Source: Pseudobutyrivibrio ruminis CF1b (GTDB lineage: Bacteria; Bacillota; Clostridia; Lachnospirales; Lachnospiraceae). Taken from it: DNA of 64,000 nucleotides. Each line of letters starts with the position of its first letter. Positions within the stretch are counted from its first letter, which is position 1. The stretch is from NCBI RefSeq assembly GCF_000424005.1, contig NZ_AUJB01000009.1, positions 372,001 through 436,000 of the forward strand, written 5' to 3'. The notes under the pieces are model-generated. The model had not been told where the DNA came from and searched no databases. It saw nothing but the letters and a program-made list of their open reading frames with translations. Positions 43,925 to 52,079 of the stretch are shown here, in pieces. The translations under genes were made by a program, and so were the position numbers.

Positions 43925-45757
43925 ATGTGTGGAATAGTTGGATATGTAGGAAAGTCACAGGCAGCACCTATTTTGCTTGATGGACTTAGCAAGTTGGAGT
44001 ACAGAGGTTATGATTCAGCTGGTATGGCTGTATATGATGGTGCAAAGATTGAGTACCAGAAGGCTAAGGGTCGTTTAAAGCTTCTTAGCGAGAAGACTCA
44101 TGATGGTGCTACGATGCAGGGTACCATTGGTATTGGCCACACACGTTGGGCTACACATGGTGAGCCTAGCGAGGCAAATGCTCATCCTCATCTTAACGAG
44201 GAAGAGACAATTGCTGTTGTTCACAATGGTATTATCGAGAACTACGCTAAGCTTAAGGATAAGCTTATCAAGCGTGGATATACATTTAAGTCAGAGACAG
44301 ACACAGAGGTAGTTGCTCACCTTCTTGATTACTATTACAAGCAGGGCAATGATCCACTTACATCTGTAACAAAGGTTATGCACCGTGTTGAGGGTGCATA
44401 CGCCCTTGGAATTATCTTTGCAGATCATCCAGATGAGATTTACTCAGTTCGTAAGGACAGCCCACTTATCGTTGGTCTTGGCAAGGATGGAAATCTTATT
44501 GCATCAGATGTTCCTGCAGTTCTTAAGTACACTCGCGAGGTATACTTCATCGAGAACGAGGAAATTGCAAAGCTTACAGAGAACTCAATTGAGTTTTATG
44601 ATGTAGATGGTCAGCCAATCGAGAAGCAGTCTAAGACAATCGATTGGGATGTTGATGCAGCAGAGAAGGGTGGTTACGACCACTTCATGATTAAGGAGAT
44701 TCACGAGGAGCCTAAGACTGTTCGCGATACTCTTAATCCACGTATCAAGGATGACAAGGTAGATATCGAGGAGCTTGGTATGACAGACGAGGAGATTAAA
44801 GCAATCTCACGTATTCGTATCGTAGCCTGCGGTTCTGCTTACCATACTGGTGTTACAGCCAAGTACGTATTTGAGGAGATGGCTCGTATCCCTGTAGAGG
44901 TTGATATCGCTTCAGAGTTTAGATATCGCAATCCTATCCTTCAGGAGAATGAGCTTGTTATCGCTGTCAGCCAGTCAGGTGAGACAGCTGATACAAAGGA
45001 AGCTGTTCGTATGGCTCGCGCTATGGGCAATATGACACTTGCTATTGTAAACGTAGTAGGTTCATCTATCGCACGTGAAGCTGAAAAGGTTATGTACACA
45101 TGGGCAGGTCCAGAGATTTCAGTTGCCACAACAAAGGCATACTCAGCTCAGCTCATCGCATTCTATCTTCTTGCAATGAAGTTTGCAGAGGTTAGAGGAC
45201 TTCTCGGTGCAGATGAGATGAAGTCACTTATCAGCGACTTAAAGAAGCTTCCAGAGCAGATTGAGATGCTCCTTGGAAATAAGGAGCGCATCCAGAAGTT
45301 TGCAAACAGATTCGTTGCAGCTAAGGACGTATTCTTCATTGGACGTGGTATTGATTACGCTATTTCAATGGAAGGCTCACTTAAGCTTAAGGAGATTTCA
45401 TACATTCACTCTGAGGCATATGCTGCCGGCGAATTAAAGCACGGTACTATCTCTCTTATCGAGGATAATACACTTGTTGCAGCAGTTGCTACACAGGACA
45501 ATGTATATGCAAAGACTGTATCTAACATCGTAGAGTGCAAGACTCGTGGAGCTTACATTCTTGCAGTTACAACAATAGGAAATGAGGATATTGAAAAGGT
45601 TGCAGATTCTGTAATGTACATTCCTCAGACAAACAGATACTTTACAAACTCACTTGCAATTATTCCATTGCAGCTCTTTGGTTACTATGTATCTGTTGGT
45701 AAGGGCTTTGATGTTGATCATCCAAGAAACCTTGCTAAGTCAGTTACAGTTGAATAA
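43925..45757 (+). CDS. glmS: Glutamine-fructose-6-phosphate aminotransferase
   Basis: A 610-residue GlmS. The N-terminal glutaminase starts MCGIVGYVG with the nucleophile Cys2 and has GIGHTRWATHGEPS. Two SIS isomerase domains follow (VACGSAYHTG, SQSGETADT, SYIHSEAYAAGELKHG), ending PRNLAKSVTVE. It makes glucosamine-6-phosphate, the source of UDP-GlcNAc for peptidoglycan and for the capE pathway. Only 24 bases separate it from the LCP gene, so no glmS ribozyme is present and the two may be co-transcribed. Confidence 0.96.
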   Translation: MCGIVGYVGKSQAAPILLDGLSKLEYRGYDSAGMAVYDGAKIEYQKAKGRLKLLSEKTHDGATMQGTIGIGHTRWATHGEPSEANAHPHLNEEETIAVVHNGIIENYAKLKDKLIKRGYTFKSETDTEVVAHLLDYYYKQGNDPLTSVTKVMHRVEGAYALGIIFADHPDEIYSVRKDSPLIVGLGKDGNLIASDVPAVLKYTREVYFIENEEIAKLTENSIEFYDVDGQPIEKQSKTIDWDVDAAEKGGYDHFMIKEIHEEPKTVRDTLNPRIKDDKVDIEELGMTDEEIKAISRIRIVACGSAYHTGVTAKYVFEEMARIPVEVDIASEFRYRNPILQENELVIAVSQSGETADTKEAVRMARAMGNMTLAIVNVVGSSIAREAEKVMYTWAGPEISVATTKAYSAQLIAFYLLAMKFAEVRGLLGADEMKSLISDLKKLPEQIEMLLGNKERIQKFANRFVAAKDVFFIGRGIDYAISMEGSLKLKEISYIHSEAYAAGELKHGTISLIEDNTLVAAVATQDNVYAKTVSNIVECKTRGAYILAVTTIGNEDIEKVADSVMYIPQTNRYFTNSLAIIPLQLFGYYVSVGKGFDVDHPRNLAKSVTVE

Positions 45758-45766
45758 AAGATTAAT

Positions 45767-45800
45767 AAAGGTAGTAGTTTTTTAGCTACTACCTTTTTTT
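45767..45800 (+). terminator. Intrinsic terminator after glmS
   Basis: AAAGGTAGTAG and CTACTACCTTT stem with an 8-base loop and a T-run. Confidence 0.92.
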
Positions 45801-45850
45801 CTAAAGAAATACTAATACTCTTCACGCACTTGTCACATTAGGGCGTTACA

Positions 45851-45864
45851 CTACATGCATGTAG
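45851..45864 (+). promoter_or_regulatory. 14-bp palindrome upstream of the HtrA gene
   Basis: CTACATGCATGTAG is a perfect palindrome 22 bases before the ATG, a possible operator. No convincing -35/-10 pair could be fixed around it. Confidence 0.35.
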
Positions 45865-45886
45865 TTGAGAAAGGAAGGCGAGTAAT

Positions 45887-47257
45887 ATGAGCGATTTTTT
45901 TAACAACGGCTCAAATTCGGAAGAGCAGAACAACTCTGGTTCTTATTCTTATAAGAAAGAAGAAATCAATCAGGGTGAATCATTTTATCAGTGGTCACCA
46001 TACGATGATGGCAATAGAGTAAAGAAAAAAAAGACCAGCACACTTGGTAAGAAGCTTGGCAACGCAGCAGCTATTGCATTGGTATTTGGTCTTGTTGCCG
46101 GACTGGCTTTCCAGTCTATCGTGGCAGTTACTAATAGATTGTGGAACCTGGAAGAAGCCAAGCAGCCAGCTATTGAATCTACTGTCGAGACAGAAACGGC
46201 AGACAAGAAAGTAGAATCTACTGACACAGCTAAGGGCACTACAACAGCTACAAAGATTACTACTGATGTTTCTGAGATTGCACAGAATGTGCTTCCAGCA
46301 ATTGTTCAGGTTACTAATGTAGGAATCAAAGAGTATCAGACATTCTTCGGTACAATGCAGCAGCCTACACAGTCAGCTGGTTCAGGTATTATCGTTTCAC
46401 AGGACGATGACAACATTTACATTGCCACAAACAATCACGTTGTAAGCGGCGCTGAGACTCTTACAATTACATTCAATGATGACCAGGCAGTAGAGGGAAC
46501 AATCAAGGGTACAGATTCATCTTGTGACCTTGCAGTTGTTTCAGTGGCAGTAAAGGATATCCCTTCAGATACTCTTTCTAATATTAAGGTAGCAACACTT
46601 GGTGATTCTGATAACACTGTTGTTGGCGAAGCAGCCATCGTTATCGGCAACGCAATGGGTTACGGTACATCAGTTACAAACGGTATCATCTCTGCAAAGG
46701 ACCGCGAGGTTTCAGTTCAGGATGAGGATGGAAATGTAGTTACTAATTCACTTATCCAGACAAACGCAGCAGTTAATCCTGGTAACTCAGGTGGAGCTCT
46801 TCTTAATGCAAAGGGAGAGGTTATCGGTATCGTATCTGTAAAGCTTGCTCAGGAAAATGTTGAGGGTATGGGTTATGCAATCCCTATTTCATTTGCTACA
46901 TCTATTATTCAGCAGATGGTAGACAATGATGTTGTTTCAGAGCTTGATGCTTCTTATCTTGGTATCGCAGGTAAGGATATCACTCAGGAGATGTCAGAGC
47001 AGTACAACGTTCCTGTTGGAGTTTATGTTGCGCAGGTAGTTTCTGGTTCAGGAGCAGATGAAGCAGGTATTGAAGTAGAAGATGTTATCACCGGCTTCAA
47101 CGGACGTAAGGTTACTTCAGTAAACACACTGAACAATATCATGCAGTACATTGCAGCAGGCACAACAGTTGATGTTACTGTAGCCAGACATGATAACGAC
47201 TACAAAGAAGAGACAATTAAGGTTACATTAACAAGAAAAATTGATAAAGTTCAGTAA
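45887..47257 (+). CDS. htrA: HtrA/DegP-like membrane-anchored serine protease
   Basis: An acidic, polar N-terminus (about 1-60) precedes one helix (about 64-86), then a Thr/Glu-rich linker, a trypsin-like domain and a C-terminal PDZ domain (about 355-450). The catalytic triad is visible in ATNNHVV (His), SSCDLAVVSV (Asp) and NPGNSGGALLN (Ser). It would degrade misfolded proteins at the outer membrane face. GAAAGGAAGG precedes the ATG. It is monocistronic, ended by a terminator. Confidence 0.93.
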   Translation: MSDFFNNGSNSEEQNNSGSYSYKKEEINQGESFYQWSPYDDGNRVKKKKTSTLGKKLGNAAAIALVFGLVAGLAFQSIVAVTNRLWNLEEAKQPAIESTVETETADKKVESTDTAKGTTTATKITTDVSEIAQNVLPAIVQVTNVGIKEYQTFFGTMQQPTQSAGSGIIVSQDDDNIYIATNNHVVSGAETLTITFNDDQAVEGTIKGTDSSCDLAVVSVAVKDIPSDTLSNIKVATLGDSDNTVVGEAAIVIGNAMGYGTSVTNGIISAKDREVSVQDEDGNVVTNSLIQTNAAVNPGNSGGALLNAKGEVIGIVSVKLAQENVEGMGYAIPISFATSIIQQMVDNDVVSELDASYLGIAGKDITQEMSEQYNVPVGVYVAQVVSGSGADEAGIEVEDVITGFNGRKVTSVNTLNNIMQYIAAGTTVDVTVARHDNDYKEETIKVTLTRKIDKVQ

Positions 47258-47279
47258 TATAACTTAATACACACACTAT

Positions 47280-47310
47280 AGAAGGTTCGCAGGTAGCGGA
47301 CCTTCTTTTT
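47280..47310 (+). terminator. Intrinsic terminator after the HtrA gene
   Basis: AGAAGGTTCG and CGGACCTTCT stem with a 7-base loop, then TTTTT. Confidence 0.9.
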
Positions 47311-47442
47311 CATAAATATCGACTATTCCAATGGTTTTTTTGGAATGTGCTTTGAGATTTCTATCGAAGGCTAATAAATTTTGTACAATTATTCCAAGTC
47401 TGTTATGGTACTATATGTTCTATTCAGGGAGGACTGTGACAG

Positions 47443-47931
47443 ATGGCGGAAAAAGATATCAAAACTTGTGAAGTATCAGATTTAGAAGGCTGTATCAAAG
47501 TATTAGAAAAATTTAAAGACTACGAATTCCTTAGTATGTTGCATGATGAGAATGAATTGGTTGATTATGCCAAGAAGGTTCTTGAAAATGGACATGTTAT
47601 AGCTGAATTTCTCAGTGGAGATCCAGTAGGGTTCGTTTGTTTTTACTGCAATGATACCGAGTCTAAGACTGTATTTGTGACAAGTTTTGCCATCGCGGAA
47701 GATATTGGTTTTATGAAGGGAAAGACCCTTTTTAGAATTATATCTGAAGGTCTTAAAGTATGTAAGAAAACGGGAATGGAAAACATTCTGATTGAGGTAG
47801 ATAAGAGAAATAAACTGGCCATTAGATTGTACGAACATCTTGGCCTTGAATATATGCCAGAGGAAAGAGAAACATCTTTTCTCATGGGCGCTCCAATTGG
47901 AGTAATAATGGAAAAATTTTATAAAAAATGA
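47443..47931 (+). CDS. GNAT family N-acetyltransferase, 162 aa
   Basis: The fold shows the GNAT order, including VTSFAIAEDIGFMKGKTLFRII (acetyl-CoA binding region, modified from the usual Q/R-x2-G-x-G/A), MENILIEVDKRNKLAIRLYEHLGLEYMPE as the typical C-terminal motif, and FVCFYCNDTESK as the central strand. The substrate is unknown. GGGAGGA precedes the ATG. The upstream spacer holds a short ATTCCAA/TTGGAAT hairpin of unknown purpose. Confidence 0.82.
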   Translation: MAEKDIKTCEVSDLEGCIKVLEKFKDYEFLSMLHDENELVDYAKKVLENGHVIAEFLSGDPVGFVCFYCNDTESKTVFVTSFAIAEDIGFMKGKTLFRIISEGLKVCKKTGMENILIEVDKRNKLAIRLYEHLGLEYMPEERETSFLMGAPIGVIMEKFYKK

Positions 47932-47933
47932 TA

Positions 47934-47964
47934 AGGGCTTTCTCTTGAGAGAGAGCCTTTTTTT
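47934..47964 (+). terminator. Intrinsic terminator after the GNAT gene
   Basis: AGGGCTTTCTC pairs with GAGAGAGCCT (one bulge) and a T-run follows. The -35 box of the next promoter lies in this hairpin. Confidence 0.8.
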
Positions 47965-47974
47965 ATGCTAAAAT
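47945..47974 (+). promoter_or_regulatory. Promoter of the VanZ gene inside the terminator
   Basis: TTGAGA (47945-47950) in the hairpin, 18-base spacer through the T-run, TAAAAT (47969-47974). ATG follows after 7 bases, suggesting a leaderless mRNA. Confidence 0.6.
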
Positions 47975-47981
47975 ATTCGCT

Positions 47982-48425
47982 ATGAAAAAAGGAAAGATTA
48001 TTTTAGGGATTTTAATAGTGGCGTGGCTTTGTGTTATATGGGGCCACAGCATGCAGCCTGCAGTGGTATCTGAGGGCGAAAGCGGTAAGTGGCTGTCAGT
48101 GATTTCAAGATTCATTCCAGTCATTACAAATGACGATGCGGGAATGTATATTGTTAGAAAGTGCGCCCATTTTACAGAGTACGCTATCTTGGGAGTGCTG
48201 CTTGCTTTGGAGCTTGCATATTTTGTAAAGGGATGGCTTAGAAGATTTTTTGAACCATTGGCATTTGCACTTTCGGCATCATTTATCGATGAGACTATCC
48301 AGCTTTTTGTGGAAGGTCGTTCAGGACAGGTTTCTGATATGTGGATTGATACAGCAGGGGCAGCACTTGGCATTGTCATCACCCTTGCAATTATTGGAAA
48401 TCGCAGAAGCAAAAGAGGATATTAA
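47982..48425 (+). CDS. VanZ-like membrane protein, 147 aa
   Basis: Helices at about residues 5-20, 58-80 and 115-138 and the family pattern (WGHSMQP near the start, RKCAHFTEYAILGVLL in the middle, SFIDETIQLFVEGRSGQVSDMWIDTAGA) identify a VanZ-type protein. Relatives can give low-level teicoplanin resistance, but most have no known role. There is no ribosome-binding site before ATG 47982; the -10 box ends 7 bases before it. Confidence 0.9.
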   Translation: MKKGKIILGILIVAWLCVIWGHSMQPAVVSEGESGKWLSVISRFIPVITNDDAGMYIVRKCAHFTEYAILGVLLALELAYFVKGWLRRFFEPLAFALSASFIDETIQLFVEGRSGQVSDMWIDTAGAALGIVITLAIIGNRRSKRGY

Positions 48426-48497
48426 TAGTGTCTACTGGGTACTGTTATGGTAGAATTATTACATAAATAATTTAGGCAAACGATTCGGAGGCATCAT

Positions 48498-49430
48498 ATG
48501 AGCAAAAAGAGAATAGTTATTGCACTTGGACATGACGCACTTGGCACAACTGTGCTGGAGCAGTGGAACGCTACAAAGCGCACAGCGGTGGCGGTAGCAG
48601 AATTTATCGGGCAGGATTATCAGGTGGTCATCACCCATAGCAATGGCCCACAGGTAGGTATGATTCACACAGCACTTTCTGAGTTTTATCAGAATCATCC
48701 TGATTACACACCTACACCTATGTCGGTTTGTTCCGCAATGAGTCAGGGTTACATTGGTTATGATTTGCAGCAGGCTATTCGTTCTGAGCTTGTAGGCCGA
48801 GGCATTTACAAGCCAGTATCTACAGTGCTTACACAGGTGACTGTAGATCCATATGATGAAGCTTTTTATAAACCTACAAAGATCATCGGCAGAATCCTTA
48901 CAGAGGAGGAAGCTGAGGCTGAGGAAGCAAAGGGTAATCACACAGTCAAGGTGGAAGGCGGCTTCCGCAGAATTGTGGCTGCTCCAAAGCCTATGGAGAT
49001 TGTTGAAATTGATGCCATCAAGGCACTTTGCGATGCAGACCAGGTGGTTATTGCAGCAGGTGGCGGCGGCATTCCAGTCCTCACTCAGGACAATAAATTA
49101 AAGGGTGCTTCGGCAGTAGTTGAGAAGGATACAGCAGCAGGTCTTCTTGCTTCAGAGCTTGATGCAGATATGCTTGTTATCCTTACATCAGTTACAAAGG
49201 TTTGCAAGAACTTTGGACAGGCTGATGAGGAGCCACTTGATTACATTTCAGTGGCAGATGCTAAGAAGATGCTTGCAGCAGGAGAGTTTGGTGCTACAGA
49301 TATGGCGCCAAAGATTCAGGCAGCTATCGATTACATTGGTGATTCAGCTATCCGCAAGGTACTTATCACAAAGCTTTCTGATGCTGGCAATGCAGTAGGC
49401 GGCCAGACAGGAACAATGATTGGGAAATAG
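48498..49430 (+). CDS. arcC: Carbamate kinase
   Basis: A 310-residue amino-acid-kinase-fold protein with IVIALGHDAL at the start (family: ALGGNAL), ITHSNGPQVG, a GGGGIPV nucleotide loop and GAxDMAPKIQAAIDYI near the end, all typical of carbamate kinase, which makes ATP from carbamoyl phosphate. The residues at 10-11 read HD rather than the usual GN, a departure worth noting. No arginine deiminase or ornithine carbamoyltransferase gene is adjacent. CGGAGG precedes the ATG; a terminator follows. Confidence 0.9.
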   Translation: MSKKRIVIALGHDALGTTVLEQWNATKRTAVAVAEFIGQDYQVVITHSNGPQVGMIHTALSEFYQNHPDYTPTPMSVCSAMSQGYIGYDLQQAIRSELVGRGIYKPVSTVLTQVTVDPYDEAFYKPTKIIGRILTEEEAEAEEAKGNHTVKVEGGFRRIVAAPKPMEIVEIDAIKALCDADQVVIAAGGGGIPVLTQDNKLKGASAVVEKDTAAGLLASELDADMLVILTSVTKVCKNFGQADEEPLDYISVADAKKMLAAGEFGATDMAPKIQAAIDYIGDSAIRKVLITKLSDAGNAVGGQTGTMIGK

Positions 49431-49440
49431 AAGATTATGA

Positions 49441-49481
49441 AGATGACTGGAGAGATAATTGTCTCCCAGTCATCTTTTTTG
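49441..49481 (+). terminator. Intrinsic terminator after arcC
   Basis: AGATGACTGG pairs with CCAGTCATCT, with GAGA/TCTC inside, then a T-run. Confidence 0.92.
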
Positions 49482-49497
49482 TTTATGAGTTAGCGCC

Positions 49498-49526
49498 TTG
49501 AAACCATTGAAGAAACATGGTATATT
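49498..49526 (+). promoter_or_regulatory. feoAB promoter
   Basis: TTGAAA (49498-49503), 17 bases, TATATT (49521-49526). Transcription would start near 49533, close to the first palindrome. Confidence 0.75.
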
Positions 49527-49536
49527 ATGGGTAGCT

Positions 49537-49552
49537 GTTAGATATAGCTAAC
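49537..49552 (+). promoter_or_regulatory. feoAB operator 1 (metal-regulator-like palindrome)
   Basis: GTTAGATATAGCTAAC, palindromic except for one base pair, with half-sites TTAG-N6-CTAA. It lies at the expected transcription start. Confidence 0.6.
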
Positions 49553-49590
49553 AATGATTATTTAAATAAAACTAACAATTTAAATATTTA

Positions 49591-49606
49591 GTTAGAATTG
49601 TCTAAT
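49591..49606 (+). promoter_or_regulatory. feoAB operator 2 (metal-regulator-like palindrome)
   Basis: GTTAGAATTGTCTAAT repeats the TTAG-N6-CTAA plan (TTAGA-N4-TCTAA), 54 bases after operator 1. Confidence 0.55.
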
Positions 49607-49633
49607 AATTTCCGGCTATATAAGGAGAAATTA

Positions 49634-49855
49634 ATGAAGACACTTAGAGATATTAAGGTTGGTGGCACAGCAAAGGTTGTGAAGATTAATGGCGAGGGTG
49701 CTATCAAGCGTAGAATAATGGATATGGGTATTACCAAGGGAGTAGAGATTTATGTTCGTAAGATGGCTCCTCTTGGAGATCCAATGGAGATTACTGTCAG
49801 AGGTTATGAGCTTGCATTCCGTAAGGCAGATGCAGAAATGATTATCGTAGAATAG
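49634..49855 (+). CDS. feoA: Ferrous iron transport protein A
   Basis: A 73-residue SH3-like FeoA (RRIMDMGITKGVEIYVRKMAPLGDP, then the FRKADAEMI end). It is thought to assist FeoB. ATG 49634 has AAGGAG at the right distance; the open frame from 49598 has no ribosome-binding site and would overlap operator 2. It is 8 bases before feoB. Confidence 0.95.
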   Translation: MKTLRDIKVGGTAKVVKINGEGAIKRRIMDMGITKGVEIYVRKMAPLGDPMEITVRGYELAFRKADAEMIIVE

Positions 49856-49863
49856 GAGAAAAG

Positions 49864-52011
49864 ATGGGAATTCGTATTGCTTTAGCAGGTAATCCAAACT
49901 GCGGAAAGACAACATTATTCAATGCTCTTACAGGATCTAATCAGTTCGTAGGAAACTGGCCAGGCGTTACTGTAGAGTATAAAGAAGGTACATATATCCA
50001 TGATAAGGATGTAAAGATTGTTGATCTTCCAGGTATTTACTCACTTTCTCCATATACATTAGAGGAAGTAGTTGCCAGAAATTATCTTGTTGATGAAAAA
50101 CCAGAGGCTATTATAAATGTAGTAGATGGTACAAATATTGAGAGAAATCTCTATCTCACAACACAGGTTGTAGAGCTTGGTATTCCAGTTGTTATCGCCA
50201 TCAATATGATGGATGTTGTTGAAAAGAAAGGTGACATCATTTACACTGATGCACTTTCTAAGGAAATCGGTGTACCAGTTATTGAGATTTCAGCTTTAAA
50301 GAATACTGGTATGGAGAAAGTTGTAGCTGCTGCTGTTGAGGTAGCAAAGGAGGCAAAGCCACAGAATCCTAAGCACAACTTTGGCGGAGCTGTGGAGCAT
50401 GCACTTGCTCATATCGAGGAGCTTTGCCTTCATAATCTTGAGGATGAGAATCTTCAGCGTTGGTATTCTATTAAGCTTTTTGAACGTGATGAAAAGATTC
50501 AGGAGAAGCTTGGTCTTTTAGCTGAAACAGTTCATCATATCGAAAAAGATATCACTTCCTGCGAACAGGAAATGGATGATGACTCAGAGTCAATCATCAC
50601 AAATGAGAGATACAATTACATTACTTCTATCATAGATAAATGTGTTTATAAGGCACACAGAGGAATCTCCGTTTCTGATAAGATTGACCACATTGTTACC
50701 CACAGAATTTTTGCTCTTCCAATTTTCGCATTGGTAATGTTCATCGTTTATTACGTGACAGTTACTACTATTGGAACTGCATGTACAGACTGGGTTAATG
50801 AAGGTCTTTTTGGAGATGGATGGAACTGGTTTGGTAATCCTGATAAGTTCCAGCCAGGTATTCCAGTATTGATTGAACAGGCACTTGATGCCATGAACTG
50901 TAATGACATGGTAAAGGCTCTTGTTCTCGACGGAATCGTAGCCGGTGTTGGTGCAGTACTTGGTTTCGTTCCACAGATTTTTGTACTCTTTGCATTCCTT
51001 GCATTTTTAGAGGCATGCGGTTATATGTCACGTGTGGCATTTATCATGGATAGAATCTTCAGAAAGATCGGTCTTTCTGGAAAGTCATTTATTCCTATGC
51101 TTGTCAGCACAGGTTGTGGTGTTCCAGGTATTATGGCATCACGTACCATCGAAAATGACAGAGACCGTAAGATGACAATCATGACTACTACATTTATTCC
51201 ATGTAGTGCAAAGCTTCCATTTATCGCTATGATTGCAGGTGCGATTTTTGGTGGGGCAGCATGGGTTGCTCCAGCAGCATATTTCCTTGGAATTTGTGCA
51301 GTCATTATTTCAGGTTTGATTTTAAAGAAGAGCAGATTGTTTGTTGGTGATGTTTCTCCATTTGTTATGGAGCTTCCGCCTTATCACTGGCCACCAATTG
51401 GCAATGTTCTCCGCAGTATGTGGGAGCGTGGCTGGTCATTCATTAAGAAGGCCGGAACAATCATCTTCCTTTCAACAATTGTTGTATGGTTCCTTACATT
51501 CTTTGGACCTACACCTGATGGATTTAGAATGCTTGAGGATTCTGAGATTGGAATGTCACTTTTAGCAAAGATTGGCGGACTTATTTCATGGATTTTCATT
51601 CCACTTGGATTTGGTCATTGGGAGGCAGCTGTGGCTACTCTGACAGGGCTTGTTGCTAAGGAAAATATCGTAGGTACTCTTGCAATTATCTACGGCGTTT
51701 CAGGAGATACATATCAGAATATCGCAAATGCGTTTTCACCTGCAGCAGGTTTTGCTTTCATGGCATTCAACCTTCTTTGTGCTCCTTGCTTCGCAGCTAT
51801 GGGTGCAATCAAGCGTGAGATGAATAATGCAAAATGGTTCTGGATTGCCGTTGGATATCAGTGCGGATTTGCATGGCTTGTGGCACTTATTATTTATCAG
51901 CTTGGTGAGCTTTTAAATGGCGCAGCATTTGGAATAGGTAGTCTGTGTGGCCTTGCAGCAATCGGAGTTTTGGCTTACTTTGTTGGCAGGAAATCACATA
52001 ATAAAAAATAG
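49864..52011 (+). CDS. feoB: Ferrous iron transport protein B
   Basis: A 715-residue Fe(II) transporter. The N-terminal GTPase has G1 GNPNCGKTTLFN, G3 VDLPGIYSL and G4 INMMDVVEKKGD. The membrane part has two inverted Gate motifs (FVPQIFVLFAFLAFLEACGYMSR, STGCGVPGIMASRTI, PFIAMIAGAIFGG), with the conserved Cys in GCGVPG. The GTPase and the helical spacer (to about 270) precede the channel. AGGAGAAAAG lies just before the ATG. No FeoC is encoded. Confidence 0.96.
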   Translation: MGIRIALAGNPNCGKTTLFNALTGSNQFVGNWPGVTVEYKEGTYIHDKDVKIVDLPGIYSLSPYTLEEVVARNYLVDEKPEAIINVVDGTNIERNLYLTTQVVELGIPVVIAINMMDVVEKKGDIIYTDALSKEIGVPVIEISALKNTGMEKVVAAAVEVAKEAKPQNPKHNFGGAVEHALAHIEELCLHNLEDENLQRWYSIKLFERDEKIQEKLGLLAETVHHIEKDITSCEQEMDDDSESIITNERYNYITSIIDKCVYKAHRGISVSDKIDHIVTHRIFALPIFALVMFIVYYVTVTTIGTACTDWVNEGLFGDGWNWFGNPDKFQPGIPVLIEQALDAMNCNDMVKALVLDGIVAGVGAVLGFVPQIFVLFAFLAFLEACGYMSRVAFIMDRIFRKIGLSGKSFIPMLVSTGCGVPGIMASRTIENDRDRKMTIMTTTFIPCSAKLPFIAMIAGAIFGGAAWVAPAAYFLGICAVIISGLILKKSRLFVGDVSPFVMELPPYHWPPIGNVLRSMWERGWSFIKKAGTIIFLSTIVVWFLTFFGPTPDGFRMLEDSEIGMSLLAKIGGLISWIFIPLGFGHWEAAVATLTGLVAKENIVGTLAIIYGVSGDTYQNIANAFSPAAGFAFMAFNLLCAPCFAAMGAIKREMNNAKWFWIAVGYQCGFAWLVALIIYQLGELLNGAAFGIGSLCGLAAIGVLAYFVGRKSHNKK

Positions 52012-52031
52012 AAAAATAGTAGATTGAAACG

Positions 52032-52065
52032 AACCCCTGGGTCTTTGACAGCCTAGGGGTTTTTG
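52032..52065 (+). terminator. Intrinsic terminator after feoB
   Basis: AACCCCTGGG and CCTAGGGGTT pair around a 10-base loop, then TTTT. The loop contains TTGACA, the -35 box of the next promoter. Confidence 0.9.
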
Positions 52066-52073
52066 AGTATTAT
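52045..52073 (+). promoter_or_regulatory. Promoter of the 52080 GT2 gene inside the feoB terminator
   Basis: TTGACA (52045-52050, consensus) in the loop, 17 bases, TATTAT (52068-52073). The ATG at 52080 starts 6 bases later, so the mRNA should have no leader. Confidence 0.75.
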
Positions 52074-52079
52074 GTCAGT

